Positions 34,877-43,481 of a stretch of DNA of 64,000 nucleotides are shown piece by piece. How positions within the stretch are numbered: the first letter of the stretch is position 1; each line of letters starts with the position of its first letter. The notes below the pieces were generated by a model that worked only from the letters and a program-made list of their open reading frames with translations, ran no database searches and was not told the origin of the DNA. Position numbers and translations under genes: made by a program. The stretch covers positions 496,001 to 560,000 of the forward strand of contig CAJUGV010000001.1 of the NCBI GenBank assembly GCA_910586505.1. Reading direction: 5' to 3'. Origin of the DNA: an uncultured Paraprevotella sp. GTDB taxonomy: Bacteria > Bacteroidota > Bacteroidia > Bacteroidales > Bacteroidaceae.

Positions 34877-34958
34877 TGCGCCTGATAGGACTCGAACCTA
34901 CACGCCGCGAAGCACCAGATCCTAAGTCTGGCGTGTCTACCAATTTCACCACAGGCGC
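34877..34958 (-). tRNA. tRNA-Leu (anticodon TAG)
   Basis: Minus strand. Acceptor arms GCGCCTG / CAGGCGC with discriminator A; D arm with AAATTGGTAGAC; anticodon stem CCAGA/TCTGG with loop CTTAGGA, so the anticodon is TAG (34922-34924) reading CTA; class II variable arm TGCTTCGCGGCGT; T arm AGGTTCGAGTCCT. CCA is not encoded. Confidence 0.97.
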
Positions 34959-35003
34959 GGTAAGACGGCTGCAAAGGTAGAAAGATTTATTGTGATGTCC
35001 AAA

Positions 35004-36017
35004 TTATTGGTTCAGAAATTCGCGTGCGGTTTCTATCATTGTGTCTTTGTTGCGTGCGGCATCTTCTTGGTTAAGATGGACGAAGATATTGGGTTCGATG
35101 CCGAATTCAATGTGTTTCATATCGGAATCATACATCGGACAGGCTGAGAAGCGGACAGCCCATCCGTTGGGAAGCTCGGAGGAGAAAGGCAGTCCGGAAC
35201 CACCGCCGGTGCGGTCACCCATAATCGTTACGGATGGACAGACTTTCATGTTGCGTACGAACGTGTTGGTGGCGCTGTAACAGGAGCGGTTCGTCAGGAC
35301 CACCGCTTTTTTCTGCCATCGTATGCCCTTGGAAGGTTCGATATATTCGGCTTCGGCCGGCGAGAAGTCGTTATGGCCTGTTCCGTTCTTGTGAGTGATG
35401 TAGCCGGCCAGCCGTTTTTCATTGGTGAAGCGTTGGGCCAGTCTTTCGGCATAGGTCAGCGTACCGCCTGAGTTGTTGCGCACATCGACGATCAGGCCTC
35501 GGCACAGGCGCAGATATTGCATTACTTCATCAAGGTTTCCTTCACCCACACCGGAACTGAAACTTCCGTAATATATATAGCCGATGTTGTCGTCGAGAAT
35601 CTTGTAGTGGATGCCTGCGGCGATGCGATAGTCTGTGCCCAGATAGACGCGGTGCAGACTGTCGTTGAAATTCGAAGGATAGTCTTCGCGCCAGCTCCAG
35701 TAGCGGCCGGCATCGGCGGCAGAATAGAGGTTGACGTGTCCGTCGCGCAGTTCGGCCAACATGTCGCACAGCACTTCGAAGAGCTGTGCCGAAGTCATGC
35801 CGTCGTGCACTCGCGGACGGTATTTGGTGTATACCTCGCTCCACGGCAGACAGCCTTCCCGTGTCTTGTAATCATGAAAGCAATATTGCGTATCGATGAT
35901 GCGCCAAAGGGTTTCAAAGTTGTTGACCGGTGTGTTGTCGGCAATTTCTTCGCGGATGCAGGCCGGGCAAAAGAGAAGGATAAGGACAGCGTAGAGCAGG
36001 AGTATGTAGTGCTTCAT
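35004..36017 (-). CDS. S41 family (C-terminal processing-type) peptidase lipoprotein
   Basis: A 337-residue envelope peptidase. The N-terminus MKHYILLLYAVLILLFCPAC is a lipoprotein signal. A tail-specific protease core follows: GLIVDVRNNSGG (about residue 192) and the serine nucleophile in LTNRSCYSATNTF, with TGGGSGLP after it. There is no obvious PDZ insertion. It is the last gene of a parC-DUF3316-S41 string, 19 nt after DUF3316. The substrate is unknown. Confidence 0.88.
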   Translation of the reverse strand: MKHYILLLYAVLILLFCPACIREEIADNTPVNNFETLWRIIDTQYCFHDYKTREGCLPWSEVYTKYRPRVHDGMTSAQLFEVLCDMLAELRDGHVNLYSAADAGRYWSWREDYPSNFNDSLHRVYLGTDYRIAAGIHYKILDDNIGYIYYGSFSSGVGEGNLDEVMQYLRLCRGLIVDVRNNSGGTLTYAERLAQRFTNEKRLAGYITHKNGTGHNDFSPAEAEYIEPSKGIRWQKKAVVLTNRSCYSATNTFVRNMKVCPSVTIMGDRTGGGSGLPFSSELPNGWAVRFSACPMYDSDMKHIEFGIEPNIFVHLNQEDAARNKDTMIETAREFLNQ

Positions 36018-36036
36018 GTCATTGTGATGTAGGGGG

Positions 36037-36954
36037 TTACAGGACGAACGGCCGGTGCCGGCTTTCCTTGCGCTTGATAAAGTTGAAATGCTTGACGTAG
36101 CCTATCATGAAACTATGATTCCAGATGTGGCTGCGCAGGCCGTTTACACGGCTCTGGCGTATGTCACACAGATAACCTGTGCGGAATGTGAATCCCGCGA
36201 CGGGGAAGTCCAGCGTCAGGAGATGGCGCATGGAAGGAGCGTTGCCGGGATGAGTGAAACAGACGTTATGGTCGTAGTTGCCCAACGACATCTCATAATA
36301 GGATTGTCCGTACTGTGGGGAGAACATGACGCCCGTCAGCGGTAAGGATGCCTGATAACGGACGGTGAAAGGAACACGCCTGATATGGAACGGATAAACG
36401 GCCATCAGCGAGGCGCACAGGTCGGCATCTGCTTTTGCCTGCACCGGATTGTTGGAGTTCCGGTTGTTGTAGATGGCTCCCAGTCCGGCATGGATTTCTC
36501 CTCCGGCCATGAGACGGAGACAACCGGCTACGTTCCAATTATAATGCCAGCCGATAGAATAATTGAATTTTCCGCCCATCTCATCGGAATTTCCGGCTCG
36601 GTTGGATGTATAACAGAAGAATCCGTCGAAGATGCTTTGCACCGTAATCCTTCCCTCCAGCCAGTGTGTCTTCCGCAGTGTCTCGTGCAGGAAGCTCAGG
36701 TGAGGCCCGGTATAAGTGACGGGTGAGAGGTAGGTCTCATATAAACTGGTGCGTCCTGTTCCGAAGAGTGTGGCATGGGTCGTTGCCCGGTTCTCGGGCA
36801 GGGAGGACGATTCCTGGGCACGGCACGGCATGCCGCTTATGAGCTGCCACACGGTTGTGAGGCAGACCGCCGTACGGAGCAGGTTTGCACGGATGATCCG
36901 GAGACGGCCGGTTACCGGCACAGGCAGGGAGAGGGGCATGCTATTCGTTTTCAA
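36037..36954 (-). CDS. DUF3316-like outer-membrane beta-barrel protein
   Basis: A 305-residue protein with an N-terminal membrane/signal segment (about 20-46, ending GMPCRAQ) and a body of alternating beta strands rich in aromatic residues (KFNYSIGWHYNWNVAGCLRL, SYYEMSLGNYDHNVCF), as in small outer-membrane barrels. It looks like the DUF3316 family common in Bacteroidetes; no activity is known. The start overlaps the end of parC by 14 nt, so it is likely translated from the same message. Confidence 0.7.
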   Translation of the reverse strand: MKTNSMPLSLPVPVTGRLRIIRANLLRTAVCLTTVWQLISGMPCRAQESSSLPENRATTHATLFGTGRTSLYETYLSPVTYTGPHLSFLHETLRKTHWLEGRITVQSIFDGFFCYTSNRAGNSDEMGGKFNYSIGWHYNWNVAGCLRLMAGGEIHAGLGAIYNNRNSNNPVQAKADADLCASLMAVYPFHIRRVPFTVRYQASLPLTGVMFSPQYGQSYYEMSLGNYDHNVCFTHPGNAPSMRHLLTLDFPVAGFTFRTGYLCDIRQSRVNGLRSHIWNHSFMIGYVKHFNFIKRKESRHRPFVL

Positions 36955-39682
36955 AAAGTTTCATTTGTCCGTTCGTGCTGTCCGGGCTATCTGTCTGGCT
37001 CTCCTCGGTGTCGGAAACGATATTTTCTCTTTCGGATGTCGGCTCAGGGCTGTCGTTCTCATTATCCGTTGTTTCCTCCAAGGCCGGTTCGGGATGGCGC
37101 AAGGGTTCCAGTTCGGTAATGGCTTCCGTGTCGAGTGTGGTGAGCCGCTTGCCTTTGGCTTTGAAGCTTTTCACGCCGATGAAGCTTTCCGCATCGACTT
37201 CCTGCGGATCGCGGAAAGCGTCGTGTCCGCCGAAGGTGATCTGCAGTCGCGGATAAGGAGTGTCGGTCAGCAGAACAAAGCGGCTGTCCTTGTTCTCTCC
37301 CGTAAAGCTTTGCGGTTTGGCGCTCGGTTCGAACGTGAATCGCTTGACATAGGGGAAGCCTTGCTGGTCGGCGTCATAGAGCACGGCGCACCACGTCTTC
37401 TCCTGTGAGAACTTCTCGATGCGCAGGATGCCCGGTTCGTAATGATTGTTCACGTCGAAATTTGTGGTGTAGAAATCGCCGTTCTTCATGACGATCAGAA
37501 TCAGGTCGTCGCTGTGAAACTCTCCCAGATATTCTCCTCGCTCATCATAGTTCAGTCTGTTGACGTCGTGGTCGAACCAGACTTTGCGCCCGCCCAGCGT
37601 CGAACCGCCGTGCGACTTCAGGCCGATACGCTGGATCTCCGTCTTGCTGAGGATGTTGCCCATGCTCTGACGTCCTTTGATGGCCACCGTACTGAAGTCT
37701 TTCTCAGCAAATAGCTTCTTGATTTTCAGTGTGGGCTTGAGGGTGATTTTGATGATCTCCGCTTCCCCGTTGGGATTGGCCGTGAAGTATGACACCCGTG
37801 AGTAGGGCTTTCCCTGCGTCAGGTCGTATTCGCGGTCACGGGTGACAGAGGTGACGTTGAACCTCTTGATGTAATATACTCCGTCCTTTCCGTCGCGGTA
37901 TACCACGTTGTATATCGTGCGCTTATCGTTGCGTTTGAATACGGCGGCGTGTATAATCTCTGCTTTCCGCTTTTCGGACTTGCTTTTTTCCGTTTCGCCC
38001 ACGAAAGTCTTGTCGCAGATGCGGATGACTTTGTATGTGCCGTCGCGGTAGAAGATGATGGCATCGTCGATATCGGAACAATTGGCGATGAATTCGTCCT
38101 TTTTTAGCGAAGTGCCGATAAAGCCCTCTTCCCGGTTGAGATAAAGTTTCTCGTTCGCCTCGACGACTTTTGTGGCTACAATGGTGTCGAAATTCCTCAA
38201 TTCCGTGTGGCGCGGATGCTCATGTCCGTATTTGGCTTTCAGCATACGGAACCATTCGCTGGTGACTTCCGTCATGTTATTCAGGTCACGGTCGATTCGT
38301 CTTATCTCGTCTTCCATCCGTGCGATGGCATCGTTCGCTTTCTCCTTGTTGAATTTCAGGATACGCGCCATCTTGATATCCATCAGTTTCAGGATGTCAT
38401 CCTTGGTTACCTCACGTATCATCTGCGGATAGAAGGGGGTGAGCCGCTCGTCGATGTGTGCGCAGGCGGCGTCCATGTCTTTGGCCTGTTCGAAGCCTTT
38501 GTCCTTGTAGATACGTTCCTCTATGAATATCTTTTCGAGAGAGGCAAAGTGCAGGCTTTCCCGCAGTTCGCCTTTACGGATGAGCAGTTCTTTTCGGATC
38601 AGTTCGAGCGTGTTGTCCACCGAACGTTTCAGCACCTCACCGACGGTCAGGAAACAGGGCTTCTTGTCATCGATGATACAGCAGTTCGGCGAGATGCTCA
38701 CCTCGCAGTCGGTGAAAGCGTAGAGCGCGTCGAGTGCCTTGTCCGAGCTGACGCCCGGTGTGAGATGTACGAGAATCTCCACTTCCGCGGCCGTATTGTC
38801 TTCCACCTTCCGTACTTTTATTTTGCCTTTCTCTATGGCTTTCAGAATGGAGTCGATGAGTGTAGTGGTGGTCTTGCCGTAGGGAATTTCCCGGATAGCC
38901 AGTGTCTTGCTGTCTATCTTGGTGATTTTGGCACGTACCTTTACCACACCGCCGCGTCCTCCGTCGTTGTAACGGCTCACATCAATGCTGCCGCCGGTCA
39001 GGAAGTCGGGGTAGAGCTGGAACGGTTCGCCGTGCAGGTAGCTGACGGCGGCATCGCATATTTCATTCAGGTTATGAGGGAGAATTTTGGATGACAGTCC
39101 CACGGCGATGCCTTCCACTCCCTGTGCCAATAGTAACGGAAACTTGACGGGAAGCGTCACCGGTTCTTTGTTGCGTCCGTCGTATGACAGTTTCCATTCC
39201 GTGGTTTTCGGGTTAAACACCACGTCCAGGGCGAATTTTGATAGACGGGCCTCTATATATCGCGAAGCGGCTGCCGAATCTCCGGTAAGGATGTTCCCCC
39301 AGTTTCCCTGGCAGTCGATGAGCAGGTCTTTCTGTCCCAACTGCACAAGGGCATCGCCGATGGAGGCATCTCCGTGCGGATGAAACTGCATCGTATGTCC
39401 TACGATATTGGCCACTTTGTTGTAGCGTCCGTCATCCATGCGTTTCATCGAATGCAGGATGCGTCGCTGTACGGGTTTGAAACCGTCGTTGATATGGGGC
39501 ACGGCCCGTTCGAGTATCACGTAGGAAGCATAGTCGAGAAACCAGTTCTGATACATGCCGCTCAGATGATGGACGGTGCCGTTCTGCATGTCCGTTTCGG
39601 GACGATAGCTGGAATGTCCCTCGTTTTCTTCTTCTTCGCGACCGGTTGCCGGCTCTGTCAGCTCGTTTTTATCTTCGCTCAT
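36941..39682 (-). CDS. parC: DNA topoisomerase IV subunit A
   Basis: A 913-residue type IIA topoisomerase A subunit. After an acidic, non-conserved first 40 residues come the winged-helix and tower domains: DYASYVILERAVPHINDGFK, FHPHGDASIGDALV, and the active-site tyrosine in DSAAASRYIEARLS. The second half is the beta-pinwheel region, ending in an acidic tail (ETTDNENDSPEP). The short degenerate pinwheel without a clear GyrA box points to ParC rather than GyrA. ParC decatenates daughter chromosomes together with ParE, which is not in the window. Confidence 0.92.
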   Translation of the reverse strand: MSEDKNELTEPATGREEEENEGHSSYRPETDMQNGTVHHLSGMYQNWFLDYASYVILERAVPHINDGFKPVQRRILHSMKRMDDGRYNKVANIVGHTMQFHPHGDASIGDALVQLGQKDLLIDCQGNWGNILTGDSAAASRYIEARLSKFALDVVFNPKTTEWKLSYDGRNKEPVTLPVKFPLLLAQGVEGIAVGLSSKILPHNLNEICDAAVSYLHGEPFQLYPDFLTGGSIDVSRYNDGGRGGVVKVRAKITKIDSKTLAIREIPYGKTTTTLIDSILKAIEKGKIKVRKVEDNTAAEVEILVHLTPGVSSDKALDALYAFTDCEVSISPNCCIIDDKKPCFLTVGEVLKRSVDNTLELIRKELLIRKGELRESLHFASLEKIFIEERIYKDKGFEQAKDMDAACAHIDERLTPFYPQMIREVTKDDILKLMDIKMARILKFNKEKANDAIARMEDEIRRIDRDLNNMTEVTSEWFRMLKAKYGHEHPRHTELRNFDTIVATKVVEANEKLYLNREEGFIGTSLKKDEFIANCSDIDDAIIFYRDGTYKVIRICDKTFVGETEKSKSEKRKAEIIHAAVFKRNDKRTIYNVVYRDGKDGVYYIKRFNVTSVTRDREYDLTQGKPYSRVSYFTANPNGEAEIIKITLKPTLKIKKLFAEKDFSTVAIKGRQSMGNILSKTEIQRIGLKSHGGSTLGGRKVWFDHDVNRLNYDERGEYLGEFHSDDLILIVMKNGDFYTTNFDVNNHYEPGILRIEKFSQEKTWCAVLYDADQQGFPYVKRFTFEPSAKPQSFTGENKDSRFVLLTDTPYPRLQITFGGHDAFRDPQEVDAESFIGVKSFKAKGKRLTTLDTEAITELEPLRHPEPALEETTDNENDSPEPTSERENIVSDTEESQTDSPDSTNGQMKLFENE

Positions 39683-39711
39683 ATTTCCGTCTGTTGTATA
39701 TCATTTTAACG

Positions 39712-39719
39712 CAAAAATA
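39712..39719 (-). promoter_or_regulatory. -7 box of parC
   Basis: TATTTTTG on the minus strand, 29 nt before the ATG at 39682. Confidence 0.5.
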
Positions 39720-39742
39720 ACATTTTAATAAAAAAAAAGGCG

Positions 39743-39750
39743 TACTTTTG
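39743..39750 (+). promoter_or_regulatory. -7 box of glyS
   Basis: TACTTTTG, 33 nt before the ATG at 39784. Confidence 0.55.
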
Positions 39751-39783
39751 CGAAAGTTTTATCAATATTTTACGAAATAGAGT

Positions 39784-41325
39784 ATGGCTCAGGAAGATGT
39801 ATTCAAAAAAATAGTGTCACATTGTAAGGAATACGGTTTTGTGTTTCCCTCAAGCGACATCTATGACGGATTAGGCGCTGTGTACGATTACGGTCAGAAC
39901 GGTGTGGAGTTGAAGAACAACATCAAACAATACTGGTGGCAAAGTATGGTGCTGTTGCACGAAAATATCGTGGGTATCGATGCCGCTATTTTCATGCACC
40001 CCACAACATGGAAGGCCAGCGGCCATGTGGATGCATTCAATGATCCTTTGATAGACAATCGCGACAGCAAGAAGCGTTACCGTGCCGATGTGTTGATCGA
40101 AGATCAGATAGCAAAGTATGAGGAGAAGATAAATAAGGAAGTGGCCAAGGCTGCGAAGAAATTCGGAGAAAGTTTCGACGAGCAGAAATTCCGCGAGACC
40201 AATCCCCGCGTGCTTGAGCATCAGGAAAAGCGCGACGCCCTGCACCAGCGTTACAGCGACGCGATGAATGCGGGCGATCTTGACGGATTGAAACAGATTA
40301 TCCTTGATGAGGGAATCGTATGTCCCATCAGCGGTACGCATAACTGGACCGACGTGCGCCAGTTCAACCTTATGTTCAAGACGGAAGTGGGTTCTACGGC
40401 TGAAGGTTCGTCTACAATATATCTGCGCCCGGAGACGGCACAGGGAATCTTCGTGAACTACATGAACGTGCAGAAGACCGGTCGTATGAAACTTCCTTTC
40501 GGTATCGCACAGATCGGTAAGGCATTCCGCAATGAGATTGTGGCCCGCCAGTTCATCTTCCGCATGCGTGAGTTCGAACAGATGGAGATGCAGTACTTCG
40601 TGAAGCCGGGTACGGAGCTTCAGTGGTTCGAGACATGGAAGAAAACCCGTATGGCATGGCATCAGGCATTGGGATTCGGTGCGGAAAACTACCGTTTCCA
40701 CGACCATGAGAAACTGGCCCATTACGCCAATGCGGCAAGCGACGTTGAGTTCCGCATGCCGTTCGGTTTCAAAGAAGTGGAAGGCATTCACAGCCGTACC
40801 AACTTCGACTTGAGCCAGCACGCCAAATATTCGGGCAAGAAGATAGAATATTTCGATCCCGAAACGAATGAAAGCTATACCCCGTATGTGATAGAGACTT
40901 CCATCGGTGTAGACCGTATGTTCCTTTCCATCATGTGCCACAGCTATCAGGAAGAAAAACTGGAGAACGGTGAGACGCGCGTAGTGTTGCGTTTGCCGGA
41001 GGCGCTGGCACCGGTGAAACTGGCCGTTATGCCTTTGGTGAAGAAAGACGGGCTGCCGGAGAAGGCACACGAGATTATCAGCGACCTGCGTTTCCACTTC
41101 AACTGTAAGTATGACGAGAAGGATTCCATCGGCAAGCGCTATCGCCGTCAGGACGCCGTGGGTACGCCGTTCTGCGTGACTGTGGATTACGACACGCTGA
41201 AAGACAATACCGTGACGCTGCGCAACCGTGATACGATGGAGCAGAAGCGTGTGGCTATTGCCGACCTGCGGGGTATAATCGAAGATCGCGTAAGCATCAC
41301 TTCGTTGTTGAAAAGAATTATGTAA
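39784..41325 (+). CDS. glyS: Glycine--tRNA ligase
   Basis: A 513-residue class II synthetase of the homodimeric (alpha2) type. Motif 1 region near YWWQSMVLLHENIVGIDAAI; motif 2 as IGKAFRNEIVARQFIFRMRE; motif 3 as VIETSIGVDRMFLSIM. The C-terminal anticodon-binding domain follows (APVKLAVMPLVKKDGL ...). It charges tRNA-Gly in the cytosol. Length and motifs are normal. Confidence 0.97.
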   Translation: MAQEDVFKKIVSHCKEYGFVFPSSDIYDGLGAVYDYGQNGVELKNNIKQYWWQSMVLLHENIVGIDAAIFMHPTTWKASGHVDAFNDPLIDNRDSKKRYRADVLIEDQIAKYEEKINKEVAKAAKKFGESFDEQKFRETNPRVLEHQEKRDALHQRYSDAMNAGDLDGLKQIILDEGIVCPISGTHNWTDVRQFNLMFKTEVGSTAEGSSTIYLRPETAQGIFVNYMNVQKTGRMKLPFGIAQIGKAFRNEIVARQFIFRMREFEQMEMQYFVKPGTELQWFETWKKTRMAWHQALGFGAENYRFHDHEKLAHYANAASDVEFRMPFGFKEVEGIHSRTNFDLSQHAKYSGKKIEYFDPETNESYTPYVIETSIGVDRMFLSIMCHSYQEEKLENGETRVVLRLPEALAPVKLAVMPLVKKDGLPEKAHEIISDLRFHFNCKYDEKDSIGKRYRRQDAVGTPFCVTVDYDTLKDNTVTLRNRDTMEQKRVAIADLRGIIEDRVSITSLLKRIM

Positions 41326-41349
41326 ATCTGTCAAAAGAGACGGTGACTG

Positions 41350-42012
41350 ATGAAGAAAAGTTTATTATATCCGACCCTGTTCCTGCTGGCGGTGGGTTCG
41401 CTGAGTTCCTGCAAGGAGGAGGACGACACCTATGACGCCTATGCCAACTGGCCGTCCCGGAATGCCGAGTTTTTTGTCCGGACGGCTGCCGAGGCCCGCA
41501 ATGCCATAGCCGAGGCCAAAGCTGCCCACGGAGGGCAATGGGAAGCACACTGCGATTGGCGTATGTTCAAGTCGACCACCAAGTCGCAGGATGTTCCGGG
41601 GGCATTGACCGATTCGGTCTGTGTACGCATAGAAAGGCGGGGCGAGGGCACGCAAAGTCCTACATGGTCCGACACGGTGCGTGTCAATTACAGAGGCTAT
41701 CTGATGCCTACGCAGAATATGGTGAACGGAGAATGGGTGGAAGAACGCAAGGTTTTCTCCCAGTCGTTTATGGGCGAATTGGATAATCAGTTTGCCGTGC
41801 CGGCCAAAATGGGCGTCTCGGCAGGAGTGCCGGGTTTTGCCACGGCATTGCAATATATGAAGAAAGGCGACGTATGGTGGGTTTATATCCCCTCCGAACT
41901 GGCTTACGGCAGTCAGGAGACAGGGGCGGTCCGGCCTTATTCCACACTGACCTTCTACGTCAATCTGGTGGACTATTACGAGCCGGGTGATAAGATTCCC
42001 GACTGGAAATGA
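41350..42012 (+). CDS. FKBP-type peptidyl-prolyl isomerase lipoprotein
   Basis: A 220-residue envelope protein. Lipoprotein signal MKKSLLYPTLFLLAVGSLSS followed by the lipidated cysteine. The FKBP fold occupies about 85-215: TVRVNYRGYLMPTQN, KVFSQSFMGELDNQ, VPGFATALQYMKKGDVWWVY, IPSELAYGSQETG and STLTFYVNLVDY are the usual blocks. It would catalyse proline isomerisation in exported proteins. Starts 24 nt after glyS, perhaps on the same transcript. Confidence 0.93.
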   Translation: MKKSLLYPTLFLLAVGSLSSCKEEDDTYDAYANWPSRNAEFFVRTAAEARNAIAEAKAAHGGQWEAHCDWRMFKSTTKSQDVPGALTDSVCVRIERRGEGTQSPTWSDTVRVNYRGYLMPTQNMVNGEWVEERKVFSQSFMGELDNQFAVPAKMGVSAGVPGFATALQYMKKGDVWWVYIPSELAYGSQETGAVRPYSTLTFYVNLVDYYEPGDKIPDWK

Positions 42013-42020
42013 TTTGTAAT

Positions 42021-42065
42021 AAAAAGCGCGCCGGCTTTCCGTGTGAGGGAGCCGGCGCGCTTTTT
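42021..42065. terminator. Bidirectional terminator after the FKBP gene
   Basis: AAAAAGCGCGCCGGCT (42021-42036) and AGCCGGCGCGCTTTTT (42050-42065), perfect arms with A/T tails for both strands. Confidence 0.92.
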
Positions 42066-42108
42066 ATCTAACATGCAGAAAACGTTTGTGTTGCAACGAT
42101 CGGAAAAC

Positions 42109-42206
42109 ATGCGGCGCGGCGGAGAATTTTCATGCGGACGGTTTTAAAAAATCGTCCGCATGATTTTTTAAAATGATGCGCTTCATTTTCCGGTGTATTG
42201 CGCATA
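42109..42206. repeat. 22-bp periodic palindromic array B
   Basis: Cores start at 42131 (CATGCGGACG), 42153 (CGTCCGCATG), 42175 (GATGCGCTTC) and 42197 (ATTGCGCATA), exactly 22 bp apart; a weaker one, ATGCGGCGCG, precedes at 42109. Spacers GTTTTAAAAAAT, ATTTTTTAAAAT, ATTTTCCGGTGT. The first two clear cores form a nearly perfect 32-bp palindrome. The second spacer plus the following GATG (42163-42178) is identical to 19154-19169 in array C. Confidence 0.75.
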
Positions 42207-42284
42207 AGAAAATGATGTCGTGAAAAAATCAATCTCATGAGACCGCTCGGCCGTGTTGTGTTCCGCTGCCCGGAGGTATATGAA

Positions 42285-42325
42285 AATCCCCCTTGCCGCT
42301 TTAGGGAACAACGGCAAGGGGGATT
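42285..42325 (-). terminator. Terminator after asd
   Basis: Perfect 14-bp arms AATCCCCCTTGCCG (42285-42298) and CGGCAAGGGGGATT (42312-42325); on the minus strand TTTTCAT follows. Confidence 0.88.
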
Positions 42326-42350
42326 GTTTTGCTGGTATATGGGGGATGAA

Positions 42351-43361
42351 TTACTTCACGTTGCCCGTCTTAATCAGGTATTCGGCTATCTGTACGGCGT
42401 TCAGGGCCGCGCCTTTCTTGATCTGGTCGCCTACGAGCCAGAGCGTGATGCCGTTTTCATTGGCCAGGTCCTTGCGGATACGTCCAACGTATACGTCGTC
42501 TTTTCCTGCGAGGAAGAGCGGCATCGGATAGGTCTTGGTGGCGGGGTCGTCCATCAGTTGCACGCTTTCGCCGGCAGCGATGGCCTCGCGCACCTCCTCA
42601 ATGGTGAGCGGGCGTTCCGTTTCCAGCCAGATGGCTTCCGAATGAGAGCGCAGGGCGGGTACGCGCACACACATCGCCGAGCACTGTACGTCGCTGTGCA
42701 TGATCTTCTGGGTTTCGTTGAACATCTTCATCTCTTCCTTGGTGTATCCGTTGTCCTGGAACACGTCAATCTGCGGAATGACATTGTATGCCAGTTGATA
42801 GGCGAATTTTTCTACCGTGACGGGCTTTCCTTCCAGCACCTCGCGGTATTGCTGTTCCAGTTCCGCCATGGCGGCAGCTCCCGCACCGCTGGCAGCCTGA
42901 TAGCTGGCCACGTGGATGCGCTTGATATGACTCAGTTTCTCGATGGGCTGTAGGGCGGTCACCATCATAATGGTCGTACAGTTGGGGTTGGCGATGATGC
43001 CGCGGGGGCGGTTCAGAGCATCGGCCGCGTTGCATTCGGGTACTACGAGGGGGACGTCTTTGTCCATGCGGAAAGCGCTGGAGTTATCGATCATGACAGC
43101 CCCGAAGCGGGTAATGTCTTCTGCAAATTCTTTTGATGTGCCGGCACCTGCCGAGGTGAAAGCGATGTCGATGTCTTTAAAATCATCGTTGTGTTGAAGA
43201 AGCTTCACTTCAATTTCCTTTCCGCGGAACATGTATTTGGAACCGGCACTGCGTGAAGAACCGAACAGTACCAGCTCGTCCAACGGGAAGTTTCTCTCCT
43301 CAAGCACACGCAGGAATTCCTGACCCACTGCGCCGCTTGCACCTACAATAGCTACTTTCAT
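42351..43361 (-). CDS. asd: Aspartate-semialdehyde dehydrogenase
   Basis: A 336-residue cytosolic enzyme reducing aspartyl phosphate to aspartate semialdehyde with NADPH, on the lysine, threonine, methionine and diaminopimelate route. Seen: the dinucleotide loop [20 protein letters not shown]; the catalytic cysteine in [19 protein letters not shown] with the substrate-side glutamine; and [14 protein letters not shown] with the catalytic histidine. Full length. Confidence 0.97.
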   Translation of the reverse strand: MKVAIVGASGAVGQEFLRVLEERNFPLDELVLFGSSRSAGSKYMFRGKEIEVKLLQHNDDFKDIDIAFTSAGAGTSKEFAEDITRFGAVMIDNSSAFRMDKDVPLVVPECNAADALNRPRGIIANPNCTTIMMVTALQPIEKLSHIKRIHVASYQAASGAGAAAMAELEQQYREVLEGKPVTVEKFAYQLAYNVIPQIDVFQDNGYTKEEMKMFNETQKIMHSDVQCSAMCVRVPALRSHSEAIWLETERPLTIEEVREAIAAGESVQLMDDPATKTYPMPLFLAGKDDVYVGRIRKDLANENGITLWLVGDQIKKGAALNAVQIAEYLIKTGNVK

Positions 43362-43398
43362 TTCCTATATTTTTTAAAAGTTGTGATGATTCCGGCTG

Positions 43399-43406
43399 CA
43401 AAATTA
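43399..43406 (-). promoter_or_regulatory. -7 box of asd
   Basis: TAATTTTG on the minus strand, 37 nt before the asd ATG at 43361. Confidence 0.55.
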
Positions 43407-43449
43407 GATAATTTATTACGATTGGACATACAAAATGGAAACTTTTTCG

Positions 43450-43457
43450 TTACTTTG
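43450..43457 (+). promoter_or_regulatory. -7-like box of the antiporter gene
   Basis: TTACTTTG, one base off the TAnnTTTG consensus, 24 nt before ATG 43482. It supports that start rather than the in-frame ATG at 43383. Confidence 0.45.
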
Positions 43458-43481
43458 CATACTAATTTAATACGTACACTC

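Larger units (their letters stand above)
42013..42350. other. 338-nt convergent intergenic gap
   Basis: Holds two strong terminators (42021-42065 and 42285-42325) with a 22-bp array between them (42109-42206). No gene. Confidence 0.75.

Noticed and set aside
39871..41334. 487-codon open frame on the minus strand
   Set aside because: Antisense to glyS, whose class II motifs are intact.
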